Shown here piece by piece: positions 41,312 through 49,543 of a stretch of 64,000 nucleotides of DNA. Each line of letters opens with the position of its first letter. The first letter of the stretch is position 1. Source of the DNA: Stenotrophomonas maltophilia (GTDB taxonomy: Bacteria > Pseudomonadota > Gammaproteobacteria > Xanthomonadales > Xanthomonadaceae); assembly GCF_025642255.1 (NCBI RefSeq), contig NZ_CP106759.1, positions 2,941,501-3,005,500 of the forward strand, given 5' to 3'. The translations under genes and the position numbers were made by a program. The notes beneath the pieces were generated by a model. The model saw only the letters and a program-made list of their open reading frames with translations. It had not been told where the DNA came from and did no database searches.

Positions 41312-42318
41312 CAGACGGTTCTTCCAAGGGTTTCAAGCAGACGGGATTGAGTGTCGCCATGGCGGGCATCGGCCAGCAGGCCATCCCAGCCAAGCGCGCC
41401 GCGGCCGAGCAGGCCAAGCAGCGCAGCGGTATTGAGGGAGCGTCCCTGCACCGCGTGCAGGGCTTCATCGACCAGCTCCGGATGGCAGACCAGCACGACG
41501 TCGCAGCCCGCATCCAGGTGCGCGTGCACGCGTGCCGCAACGCCACCGGCATGGTGCGAAGCGGCCATGCCGATGTCGTCGGAGAACACCACGCCGCGGA
41601 AGCCCAGCTCGCCACGCAGCACCTCCTGGATCCAGCGCGGCGAATAGCCGGCCGGTTCCGGCGCCACCTGCGGGTAGATCACGTGCGCCATCATCACGGC
41701 GTCGGCACCGGCGGCAACACCGGCCCGGAACGGCACCAGGTCCTGCGCGCGCAGTTCGTCCAGCGTCCGCGGATCGACCGCGGTATCGACATGGGTGTCT
41801 TCCAGCACGGTGCCATGGCCGGGAAAATGCTTGAGGGTGGCCGCCATGCCGGCCGCGTGCATGCCGCGTACGTAGGCCTCGGTGAACGCAGCCACGACCT
41901 GCGGGTCTTCACTGAAAGCGCGGTTGCCGATCGCAAGGTTGCCACGGCCCAGGTCGACCACCGGGGCAAAGCTCAGGTCCACGCCACTGGCGCGCACTTC
42001 GCTGGCCATCAGCCAGGCGTGCTGCTCGGCCAGCGCCAACGCGGCGCCGGGATCCTTCGCATAGCCGGCACCGATCTCCTGCAGCGGCGGCAGATCGCTG
42101 TAGCCCTTGCGGAAACGCTGCACGCGACCGCCTTCCTGGTCGACGCAGATCAGCTGCGGGCGCGGCGCGGCCTCGCGGATCGCGGCGCTGAGCTCGCTCA
42201 CCTGCTGGCGGGAGGCGAAGTTGCGCGTGAACAGCACCACCCCGGCAACGGCATCGTGCTGCAGCCAGTCGCGTTCCTGGGGGGTCAGTTCAGTGCCGGC
42301 AACGCCGATCAGCAGCAT
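41311..42318 (-). CDS. nagZ: Beta-N-acetylhexosaminidase NagZ
   Basis: A 335-residue GH3 enzyme of peptidoglycan recycling, cytosolic, removing GlcNAc from GlcNAc-anhydroMurNAc peptides. Seen: LICVDQEGGRVQRF, the catalytic KHFPGHGTVLEDTHVD loop with its His, and the nucleophile region FSDDIGM. The product is linked to AmpR/AmpC induction in many gammaproteobacteria. GGAG lies 7 nt before ATG 42318. It is first in the nagZ-hpt-phosphorylase operon. Confidence 0.93.
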   Translation of the reverse strand: MLLIGVAGTELTPQERDWLQHDAVAGVVLFTRNFASRQQVSELSAAIREAAPRPQLICVDQEGGRVQRFRKGYSDLPPLQEIGAGYAKDPGAALALAEQHAWLMASEVRASGVDLSFAPVVDLGRGNLAIGNRAFSEDPQVVAAFTEAYVRGMHAAGMAATLKHFPGHGTVLEDTHVDTAVDPRTLDELRAQDLVPFRAGVAAGADAVMMAHVIYPQVAPEPAGYSPRWIQEVLRGELGFRGVVFSDDIGMAASHHAGGVAARVHAHLDAGCDVVLVCHPELVDEALHAVQGRSLNTAALLGLLGRGALGWDGLLADARHGDTQSRLLETLGRTV

Positions 42319-42420
42319 GGTCGTTCTCCACAACGGGCGCCCGCATGGCGCAGTGCCGCATTGTCGCAGAACCGGCCGTTGGACGCAGGTGGGGGCGTCC
42401 ATCGCGCGCCCCTCGAAGGA

Positions 42421-43113
42421 TCAGACCCTGCAGCCGTCCGCACCACAGGCGTCGTCGCCACTGCGTCCGGTTGCCGTGCCCTGCTCCGCCGCGATCTGCC
42501 GCAGCGCCTGGGCGAAGGCTTCCGGAGGCTGGGCGCCGGAAATCGCCCAGCGGCCGTCGATGACGAAGGTCGGCACCGAGGAAACACCCAGCGCACGGGC
42601 CTGGTCCAGTCCCGCTTCAACCTCGGCCAGGCCCCGTGAGGAGGCCAGCATCTGGGCGATCTCTGCCGCATCCAGTCCGCCTGCCACACCGGCCCGGGTC
42701 AGCACCTCTGTGTCCGCCAGATTCTGGCCGTGCTCGAAATGGGCGCGGAACAGCGCCTCTCCGACCGCGTCCTGCACACCGTGCTGGCCGGCCAGCCACA
42801 GCAGCCGGTGCGCTGGCAGGGTGGTCACCCGCACCTGGCCCTGGCTGAAGTCCATGGGCAGGCCTTCGCCACGGGCGGTGGCCTGGGTCTGGCCGAGAAT
42901 CTGCTCTGTGCGCTCGACACCGCCGAACTTGCGCGCATACGCCTCGCGCAGCGGCACCGGCGTGGTGCCCGCATCCGGGTCCAGCTGGAACGGCTGCCAG
43001 TGGATGTCGAGTGCTGGGGCATCGGCCCCCAGCAACTGCACCCCCTGCTGGAAACGGTGCTTGCCGATCCAGCACCAGGGACAGACCACGTCGGAGTAGA
43101 TGTCGATTCTCAT
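42421..43113 (-). CDS. DsbA-family oxidoreductase, FrnE-like
   Basis: A 230-residue thioredoxin-fold protein of the FrnE/HCCA-isomerase group: YSDVVCPWCWIGKHRF with the CPWC redox motif, a helical insert, VSSVPTFVIDGRWAISGAQPPEAF (cis-Pro loop), and a Cys-containing tail (DACGADGC). There is no signal peptide, so it acts in the cytosol, perhaps in disulfide repair under oxidative stress. Confidence 0.88.
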   Translation of the reverse strand: MRIDIYSDVVCPWCWIGKHRFQQGVQLLGADAPALDIHWQPFQLDPDAGTTPVPLREAYARKFGGVERTEQILGQTQATARGEGLPMDFSQGQVRVTTLPAHRLLWLAGQHGVQDAVGEALFRAHFEHGQNLADTEVLTRAGVAGGLDAAEIAQMLASSRGLAEVEAGLDQARALGVSSVPTFVIDGRWAISGAQPPEAFAQALRQIAAEQGTATGRSGDDACGADGCRV

Positions 43114-43162
43114 CCCACCGACATGGGGTCCGGGCGCCCCGAAAAAAGGGGGAATGCCCCTT

Positions 43163-43648
43163 TCACCAGCGTGAATAGGGATGACTGGCCAGTGCGACGT
43201 TGTAGTAGCGCGGGTCGTCGGTGACCTCCGCGCCGGCCCAGTCCGGCAGGGCGATGGCCTGCCCGGCGCTTTCCAGCTCGACTTCGGCCACCACCAGGCC
43301 GGCGTTGTCGCCCAGGAACTCATCCACTTCCCAGGTCAGGCCGGCATGCTCGACCAGGTGGCGACGCTTGTCGATCAGGCCCCCCACGCACAGCGCCAGC
43401 AGCGCGCGCGCATCCTCCACCGGAATCGGGTAATCAAACTCCTGGCGGGTATGGCCGATCGTGCGCGACTTCAGGTTCAGCGCGGCGTGCTCACCTTCGA
43501 TGCGCACCCGCACGGACGCGTTCTGGCGGCCGCTGTCGAGCGCGCCCAGATCGTTGATGTAGCCCTGCGCCATCGGAATCACCCGGTGTGCGGCCGCACG
43601 CCAGCCGTCGCTGCTGACGAGGAATTTGCGTTCGATCTCGATGCCCAT
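43163..43648 (-). CDS. CYTH-domain protein (triphosphate tunnel metalloenzyme)
   Basis: A 161-residue CYTH/TTM protein. The start GIEIERKFLV is the hallmark EXEXK motif, followed by basic tunnel residues (ASVRVRIEG, LNLKSRT) and acidic EVDEF and AEVELES. CYTH enzymes hydrolyse inorganic triphosphate or make cyclic nucleotides, and bacterial short members usually act as triphosphatases. ATG 43648 is standard; an in-frame ATG at 43672 would add eight residues. The start lies inside a perfect 12-bp palindrome. Confidence 0.87.
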   Translation of the reverse strand: MGIEIERKFLVSSDGWRAAAHRVIPMAQGYINDLGALDSGRQNASVRVRIEGEHAALNLKSRTIGHTRQEFDYPIPVEDARALLALCVGGLIDKRRHLVEHAGLTWEVDEFLGDNAGLVVAEVELESAGQAIALPDWAGAEVTDDPRYYNVALASHPYSRW

Positions 43649-43672
43649 CGCGCCATTATGCGCGATGGGCAT
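43641..43672. repeat. Perfect 12-bp inverted repeat over the CYTH start codon
   Basis: ATGCCCATCGCG (43641-43652) and CGCGATGGGCAT (43661-43672) pair perfectly with an 8-base loop CCATTATG. It covers the CYTH start codon and both candidate ATGs, so an RNA stem here could hide the translation start. It might equally be an operator. Confidence 0.75.
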
Positions 43673-43681
43673 GACAGCGGG

Positions 43682-45016
43682 TCAGCGCTTTTCGAACACC
43701 GCGATGCTTTCCACGTGCGCGGTGTGCGGGAACATGTCCATGGCGCCGGCACTGACCAGGCTGAAGCCCTGCTCGTTCACCAGATAACCCGCGTCCCGGG
43801 CCAGCGATCCCGGATGGCAGCTGACGTACACGATGCGCTTGAACTGCTTCAACGGCAGCTGCTGCAGCACCTCGATCGCGCCCGAGCGCGGCGGGTCCAG
43901 CAACAGCTTGTCGAAGCCCTGGCGCATCCACGGCGTGGCGCGCTGGTCCTGGGTCAGGTCGGCGCTGTAGAACTGGGCGTTGCCCAGCCCGTTGCGCTCG
44001 GCGTTCTCACGTGCGCGGGCAACGAGGCCCGCGTCGCCTTCCACGCCCACCACCTCGCGCACTCGGCGCGCCAGCGGCAGGGTGAAGTTGCCCAGCCCGC
44101 AGAACAGGTCCAGCACGCGCTCGTCCTCACCCGGCTCCAGCAGATCCAGGGTGTGAGCGATCATCTTCTCGTTGAGCTTGGCATTGACCTGGATGAAATC
44201 CAGTGGCCGGAATGCCAGTTCGACATCCCACGGCGCCAGCCGGAACGACAGCGGCACGCCCTGCCCGTCCAGCGGATGGACGGTGTCCACGCCACCGGGT
44301 TGCAGGTAGATGGCGAATCCGTGCTGCTGGCCGAAGCTGGCCCATGCGGCGCGGTCGGCATCACTGAGCGGCTGCAGATGACGCACGGTCAGCGCGATGG
44401 CCTGGTCACCGCCGATGAACTCGATCTGCGGGATGTCGCGCTTGCCGTCGAGCGACTCGATGAAGGTCGACAGCGCCTGCACCTTGGTGCCCACTTCGGG
44501 GATCACGGTCAGGCACTGGCTGAGATCGGCGACGAAGCGCGGGTCCTGTTCACGGAAGCCGACCAGGGTCTTGTCCTTCTTCTCGACGCGGCGCACCGAG
44601 AAGCGCCCCTTGCGGCGGTAACCCCAGCTGTCGCCGACCAGCGGTGGCAGCACGCGGCCCGGCTTCACGTGACCGATGCGTTCCAGGTTGTCCATCAGCA
44701 CGCGCTGCTTGGCAACGATCTGCTGGTCTTCATCCAGGTGCTGCAGCACGCAGCCGGCGCAGGTGCCGAAATGCGGGCACTTCGGCGTCACCCGCTGTGG
44801 CGAGGCCTGCAGCACTTCCACGGTGCGTGCTTCGTCGAAATGGCGGCTGCGGGCCGTCTGTTCAGCCATGACCACTTCGCCCGGCAGAGCGCCGCTGATG
44901 AAGGTGACCTTGCCACCTTCGCCTTCACGGCGGGCGACGCCGCGACCATCATGGCTGAGGTCGAGGATCTCGGTCTGGAACGGGGTACGGTCGATGCGGG
45001 AGCGGGATCGGGCCAC
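43682..45016 (-). CDS. rlmD: 23S rRNA (uracil-1939 C5)-methyltransferase RlmD
   Basis: A 444-residue SAM-dependent enzyme: TRAM domain (about 1-60), four-cysteine Fe-S cluster (CPHFGTCAGCVLQHL and an earlier Cys), the Rossmann methyltransferase with DLFCGLGNFTLPLARRV and VGVEGDAG, and catalytic Cys in VYVSCHPGSLARD. It methylates U1939 of 23S rRNA. The start is GTG 45016 (MARSRSRIDRTPFQ); no strong ribosome site. It is divergent from the REC-HPt gene. Confidence 0.93.
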   Translation of the reverse strand: MARSRSRIDRTPFQTEILDLSHDGRGVARREGEGGKVTFISGALPGEVVMAEQTARSRHFDEARTVEVLQASPQRVTPKCPHFGTCAGCVLQHLDEDQQIVAKQRVLMDNLERIGHVKPGRVLPPLVGDSWGYRRKGRFSVRRVEKKDKTLVGFREQDPRFVADLSQCLTVIPEVGTKVQALSTFIESLDGKRDIPQIEFIGGDQAIALTVRHLQPLSDADRAAWASFGQQHGFAIYLQPGGVDTVHPLDGQGVPLSFRLAPWDVELAFRPLDFIQVNAKLNEKMIAHTLDLLEPGEDERVLDLFCGLGNFTLPLARRVREVVGVEGDAGLVARARENAERNGLGNAQFYSADLTQDQRATPWMRQGFDKLLLDPPRSGAIEVLQQLPLKQFKRIVYVSCHPGSLARDAGYLVNEQGFSLVSAGAMDMFPHTAHVESIAVFEKR

Positions 45017-45145
45017 GTGGCAACAGGCTGCGGGCGAAAATGGGCGCGTATTGTCGCAGATCCTGACCGGCGGGGCCTGCCGCCGCTTGCGCCAGCCGCC
45101 GCCGTGCTTGATGATGTCAACCAGCTGACATGGAGGCAGCCCCTG

Positions 45146-45874
45146 ATGCAGATGACCCCGCGGGCCGGTCGGCCCCGCTTCCTGCTTGTCGAGGACGACA
45201 TCATCAGCCGCGGGTTTTTCAAGGCGGCGTTGGAAACCCTGCCGGCGGACGTCGATACCGCGGACTCCCTTGCCAGTGCCCTGGCAAGCGCCGAGCCCGG
45301 GGCCCACGACCTGTGGCTGATCGACGTCAACCTGCCTGACGGCAATGGCGCGCAGCTGCTGCGCGAACTGCGCCGTTCGCATCCGGACACGCCTGCGCTG
45401 GCGCATACCGCCGACGGCGACACGTCCATCCATGCGCGCCTGCGTGAGGCCGGTTTCAGCGACACCCTGGTCAAGCCGCTCGGCCGCGACCAGTTGCTGA
45501 AGGCGGTCCGCCGCGCCCTGGTCAACTCGCCGGCCGGCATCGCCGTCGCTCCGGCCCCCGCTGCGATCGAGCTGAACGGGCAGGACTGGGACGAGACCGC
45601 CGCTCTGGCCGCTCTCAATGGCCAGCGCAACCACCTGATCGCCCTGCGCGAGCTGTTCCTTGCGGAACTGCCGGGCGTCCGCGATGCGGTGGAGCAGGCC
45701 GTGGACCAGCATGATGAACGCCAGCTGCGCAGCCAGCTGCACCGGCTGCAGGCAAGCTGCGGCTTCGTCGGTGCCGCACGGCTGGGCCGCGCGGTGCGCC
45801 AGCTGCACCACATGCCGGAGTCGGACCTGGCCCAAGCGGGCTTCCGCGCCGCGGTAGCGGCACTGCTGCACTGA
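45146..45874 (+). CDS. REC-HPt two-domain phosphorelay protein (orphan)
   Basis: A 242-residue protein: an N-terminal receiver (phosphoacceptor Asp60 in LIDVNLPDGNG, Lys110 in VKPLG) and a C-terminal histidine phosphotransfer domain (His199 in LHRLQASCGFVGAARL). The Asp-His order suggests an internal step of a His-Asp-His-Asp relay. No histidine kinase or DNA-binding output domain is present nearby, so its partners are encoded elsewhere. GGAGG lies 9 nt before the ATG. Confidence 0.85.
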   Translation: MQMTPRAGRPRFLLVEDDIISRGFFKAALETLPADVDTADSLASALASAEPGAHDLWLIDVNLPDGNGAQLLRELRRSHPDTPALAHTADGDTSIHARLREAGFSDTLVKPLGRDQLLKAVRRALVNSPAGIAVAPAPAAIELNGQDWDETAALAALNGQRNHLIALRELFLAELPGVRDAVEQAVDQHDERQLRSQLHRLQASCGFVGAARLGRAVRQLHHMPESDLAQAGFRAAVAALLH

Positions 45875-45925
45875 GGGTTGCCCGGCACGGGTGCGCCCTG
45901 CCCCGTCAGATATCGAAATCAATCC

Positions 45926-45966
45926 GGGGTCAGATCCCTTTCCCTGCGGAAGACGGTTCTGACCCC
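45926..45966. repeat. Gene-end inverted repeat, copy 3
   Basis: The outer 9 bp GGGGTCAGA/TCTGACCCC pair perfectly. The inner part is degenerate (TCCCTTTCC, CTGC, GGAAGACGG). It lies between the convergent REC-HPt and recO genes and is the same family as the hairpins at 1694 and 5567. Confidence 0.7.
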
Positions 45967-45972
45967 GCCCGC

Positions 45973-46692
45973 CTACCGCCGGGGGGCCAACTGCTCCAGC
46001 AGCTCCCAGGACTTCAGCCCCCGTGGCCCCAGGTGGTGCGCCAGCACCCGCCGCATGGGCAGCCGCAGGCTCGCCAGATCGGCAGGCCCCGGCTCCTCGT
46101 CGGCCGCCAGCGCCAACAGCGCCGAACCGGTGGCCGCCGCACTGCGCTCTCCACCGCGCTCGCTGAGCAGCCGTTGCGGCCCTTCCTGCGGATCCAGCGC
46201 ATAACGCGCTGCCGGATCGATCGGCTGACCATCGCTGGCGCTTTCCAGATCGAAACCGAGCCCCAGTGCGGCAAGCAGCTCGCGCTCGAAGCGGCGCAGC
46301 GTCCAGGCCAGTCCGGCGCCCACTGCCAGCCGCGCGCGTGCCTCGCCGTACGCCAGGTACACCTCCGGCAACGGATCCTGGCGTGGCGCCAGCCGCAGCG
46401 TCAGTTCACTCAGGTAGAAGCCGGCCAGCATGGCCTGGCCGACCAGCCGCGGCGCCGCGTCCAGCGCTTCGGCGGCACGCAGCTGCGCCAGTTCGCCGCG
46501 CTGCTGTGCGCTGAAGCGGATCCACTGCAGCGGCTGCAGGGCCGCGCGCAACACCTGGCCCTTGGCCGTGGACACGCCGCGCGCAAGCAGGCCGATCCGG
46601 CCATGCTCCGCGCTCAGCACCTCCACCAGCAGGCTGGTTTCGCGATAGGCCCGTGCATGCAGCACGAACCCCGTGTCGTCCTCGATGATCAC
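45973..46692 (-). CDS. recO: DNA repair protein RecO
   Basis: A 239-residue RecO: N-terminal OB fold ([38 protein letters not shown]), then a helical zinc-free domain. It loads RecA onto SSB-coated DNA with RecR in the RecFOR pathway. The start is GTG 46692. It is the last gene of the lepA-lepB-DUF4845-rnc-era-recO block, 18 bp after era. Confidence 0.93.
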   Translation of the reverse strand: MIIEDDTGFVLHARAYRETSLLVEVLSAEHGRIGLLARGVSTAKGQVLRAALQPLQWIRFSAQQRGELAQLRAAEALDAAPRLVGQAMLAGFYLSELTLRLAPRQDPLPEVYLAYGEARARLAVGAGLAWTLRRFERELLAALGLGFDLESASDGQPIDPAARYALDPQEGPQRLLSERGGERSAAATGSALLALAADEEPGPADLASLRLPMRRVLAHHLGPRGLKSWELLEQLAPRR

Positions 46693-46710
46693 CGAAGCGA
46701 TCGCCGTGGC

Positions 46711-47607
46711 TTACTCGTAACCGAAGGCCTTCAGCGCGGCCTCGTCGTCGGACCAGCCTTCACGTACGCGCACCCAGGTTTCCAGGAACACCTTGGCACC
46801 GAACAGACGCTCCATCTGCAGGCGCGACTTGGCCCCGATCTCCTTCAGGCGCGCGCCCCCCTTGCCGATCACGATGGCCTTCTGGCCTTCCCGCTCGACC
46901 CAGATCACCGCGCCGATGCGCAGAAGATTGCCATCCTCGGTGAAGCGCTCGATCTCCACGGTGGTGGCATAGGGCAGCTCCTCGCCAAGCTGGCGCATCA
47001 GCTGCTCACGTACCAGTTCACCGGCAAGGAAACGTTGGCTGCGGTCGGTGATCTCGTCCTCGCCGAACATCGGCGGGGCTTCCGGCAGCAGCTCCAGCAC
47101 GTCACGCACCAGGGCGTCCAGGCCGTTGCGCTTCTGCGCCGAGATCGGATGCACGGCGGCGAAATCACGGCCGGCGGTCACCTCCTGCAGAAACGGCAGC
47201 AGCGCGCCCTTGTCCTTCAGGCGATCGATCTTGTTGACCACCAGCACCACCGGGATGCCGGCATCGCGCAGCACGTTGAAGGCCAGGCTGTCTTCGTCAT
47301 CCCAGCGCCCGGCCTCGATCACCAGCAGGCCTGCATCCACGCCTTCCAGCGAGCCGCGCGCGGCGCGGTTCATCACCCGGTTCATCGCCCGCTTCTGCAC
47401 CTTGTGCAGGCCCGGGGTATCGACCAGCACCAGCTGGCCTTCCGGATAGGTGGCGATGCCGAGCAGGCGGTGGCGGGTGGTCTGCGGCCGGTTGGAGACG
47501 ATGCTGACCTTGGCCCCGACCAGGGCATTGGTCAGGGTCGACTTGCCGACGTTCGGGCGGCCGATGACGGCCACGCTGCCGCAATGATGGGAAGTTTGTT
47601 CGCTCAC
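46711..47607 (-). CDS. era: GTPase Era
   Basis: A 298-residue GTPase: G1 GRPNVGKS (16-23), G3 DTPG, G4 NKID, and a C-terminal KH RNA-binding domain ([18 protein letters not shown]). It binds the 3' end of 16S rRNA during 30S assembly. The start is GTG 47607, overlapping the rnc stop by 4 bp (GTGA). The coupling with rnc is widespread. Confidence 0.95.
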   Translation of the reverse strand: MSEQTSHHCGSVAVIGRPNVGKSTLTNALVGAKVSIVSNRPQTTRHRLLGIATYPEGQLVLVDTPGLHKVQKRAMNRVMNRAARGSLEGVDAGLLVIEAGRWDDEDSLAFNVLRDAGIPVVLVVNKIDRLKDKGALLPFLQEVTAGRDFAAVHPISAQKRNGLDALVRDVLELLPEAPPMFGEDEITDRSQRFLAGELVREQLMRQLGEELPYATTVEIERFTEDGNLLRIGAVIWVEREGQKAIVIGKGGARLKEIGAKSRLQMERLFGAKVFLETWVRVREGWSDDEAALKAFGYE

Positions 47608-48284
47608 TTGGAATCCAGTTGTTCTAGGACGGCTGCAGCCGCCTGTTGTTCGGCAAGCCGCCGCGAGGCGCCTTCGCCCTCGGTGCTGGCGGCCGGGTCG
47701 GCCACGTTGCAGCGTACCCGGAAATGTTTGGCGTGGTCGTCACCGGATTCTGACACCAGTTCGTACTGGGGCAACGCCTTCTGCCGGGCCTGCAGCCATT
47801 CCTGCAGGCGGGTCTTGGGATCCTTCTCGGGGCGGCCGGTGGCCGGCAGCGCCTCCATCGAGGCCGTGAACCAGGGCAGCACGGTCTCCCGGCACGCGTC
47901 AAAACCGGCGTCCAGGTAGATCGCGGCCACCACCGCCTCCAGTGCATCGGCCAGGATCGAGTCGCGGCGGTGCCCGCCCGACTTCATCTCGCCCGCGCCC
48001 AGGATCAGCCGTTCGCCCAGCTGCAGGGTACGGGCGATCACTGCCAGCGCCCCTTCACGCACCAGCTCGGCGCGGGCGCGGGTCAGTGCGCCCTCGTCGG
48101 CCTTGGGCCAGCGCTGGTACAGCGCCTCGGCGACCATCATGTTGACGATGCTGTCGCCGAGGAATTCCAGGCGCTCGTTATGCGGCACGCCGGCACTGCG
48201 ATGGGTCAGCGCCTGCTTGAGCAGCGCCGGGTCGCGGAAGGCATGGCCGATCAGGTCGCCACGTTGGATGAATTTACTGGGCAC
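47604..48284 (-). CDS. rnc: Ribonuclease III
   Basis: A 226-residue endonuclease of double-stranded RNA: signature [13 protein letters not shown] (catalytic Asp44 region), a helical catalytic domain, and a C-terminal double-stranded RNA-binding domain ending [14 protein letters not shown]. It matures rRNA and many structured transcripts, so the hairpins seen across the window could be substrates. The start is GTG 48284, overlapping the DUF4845 gene by 11 bp. Confidence 0.95.
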   Translation of the reverse strand: MPSKFIQRGDLIGHAFRDPALLKQALTHRSAGVPHNERLEFLGDSIVNMMVAEALYQRWPKADEGALTRARAELVREGALAVIARTLQLGERLILGAGEMKSGGHRRDSILADALEAVVAAIYLDAGFDACRETVLPWFTASMEALPATGRPEKDPKTRLQEWLQARQKALPQYELVSESGDDHAKHFRVRCNVADPAASTEGEGASRRLAEQQAAAAVLEQLDSK

Positions 48285-48657
48285 CGCTTCGGGTCAGGTC
48301 CTGGGAAGAATCGAATTTGCCAACCACATCGAGGTTGCCGATCAACGGGCGACGCACTTCGTAGTTGACCTTGAGGGTCCAGCCATTGTCGCGGCGATCG
48401 AACTTGACGTTGCCCGGCTTCACGTTGTCCGAGTAGTTGATGTACAGCCGCTTGAAGAACAGATCCTGGATCCGTGCCGGCTCCATGCTGGCCACGCCCG
48501 GCTGGCTGGCCAGGCTCTTCATCGCCGAGCGTACCGCGTAATACTCCTGGTACATCGGGAACAGCTTCATGCCGATGTAGATGAAGAAGCCAACCACGAC
48601 CAGGACCACCAGAAACGAGGTCAGGGTGATGCCGCGCTGCGTGTTCATCGTCTTCAT
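48274..48657 (-). CDS. DUF4845 membrane protein
   Basis: A 127-residue protein with one N-terminal membrane helix ([20 protein letters not shown]) preceded by a prepilin-like QRGITLTS, and a small extracytoplasmic domain. DUF4845 is regularly encoded between lepB and rnc in gammaproteobacteria; role unknown. GGGGAG lies 7 nt before the ATG. It overlaps rnc by 11 bp. Confidence 0.88.
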   Translation of the reverse strand: MKTMNTQRGITLTSFLVVLVVVGFFIYIGMKLFPMYQEYYAVRSAMKSLASQPGVASMEPARIQDLFFKRLYINYSDNVKPGNVKFDRRDNGWTLKVNYEVRRPLIGNLDVVGKFDSSQDLTRSGAQ

Positions 48658-48694
48658 TGCGTTCTCCCCAGATACGCGTTGGATGTGAAAATAC

Positions 48695-49489
48695 TCAGTT
48701 GATGCCCGAGCCGATCCGCGACGGCTCGAAACCGTCCTTGCAGAACCAGCCCTGGCAGTTCAGCCAGATCAGGAATGCCTTGCCCCGCAGGTTCTCTTCC
48801 GGCAGCAGCCCCCAGAAGCGTCCATCATCGCTGTTGTCACGGTTGTCGCCCATCACCAGGTACTTGCCGGCCGGCACCGTCCACTGGCCCTGGCCACGCG
48901 GATAGTCGGTCTCCAGCACGGTATGGGTGCGGCCCGGGAGATGCTCGACCAGCAGGTTGGCGCCCTCGCCCTGGCCCTTGTGGCCGGCATAGATGCCCTT
49001 GTTGTCGTACTTCACCGGCTCGCCGTTCAGCACCAGGCTGTCGCCCTCGAACACCACGGTGTCACCCGGCACGCCGATCACGCGCTTGATGAAGTTCTCG
49101 CCCTTGGCCGGGTCGTTGTCGCCGTGGCCCGGGAAGTGGAACACCACCACATCGCCGCGCGCGGGATCACCCACCGGCACGAAGCGGGTATTGGTGATCG
49201 GCAGGCGCAGGCCATAGGCGAACTTGTTGACCAGGATGAAATCACCGATCAGCAGGTTCGGCATCATCGAGCTGGACGGGATCTTGTACGGCTCGGCGAT
49301 GAAGCTGCGCACGACCAGCACGATCGCCAGCACCGGGAAGAATGCACGCGAGTAATCCACCAGCACCGGCTCGGTGTCGAGCAGGCCTGCACGCTGGGCG
49401 CGGCGCCTGGCGAAGTACAGCTTGTCCGCAAGCAGGATCAGGCCCGAGGCCAGGGTCAGCACGACCAGGAGGATCTCAAACAGTTTCAT
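48695..49489 (-). CDS. lepB: Signal peptidase I
   Basis: A 264-residue inner-membrane serine-lysine protease. Two N-terminal helices are seen (about 4-20 and 48-62), then the catalytic Ser74 (PSSSMMPN) and Lys135 (ENFIKRVIGVPGD), and the conserved VMGDNRDNSDDGRFWG. It cleaves signal peptides of Sec and Tat substrates. It follows lepA by 54 bp on the same strand, as in E. coli. AAGGA lies 6 nt before the ATG. Confidence 0.95.
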   Translation of the reverse strand: MKLFEILLVVLTLASGLILLADKLYFARRRAQRAGLLDTEPVLVDYSRAFFPVLAIVLVVRSFIAEPYKIPSSSMMPNLLIGDFILVNKFAYGLRLPITNTRFVPVGDPARGDVVVFHFPGHGDNDPAKGENFIKRVIGVPGDTVVFEGDSLVLNGEPVKYDNKGIYAGHKGQGEGANLLVEHLPGRTHTVLETDYPRGQGQWTVPAGKYLVMGDNRDNSDDGRFWGLLPEENLRGKAFLIWLNCQGWFCKDGFEPSRIGSGIN

Positions 49490-49543
49490 TCAGGGTCCTT
49501 TGCAACGTCACCGGACGACCGGCCCCGGAGGGCCGGTGCGCGC

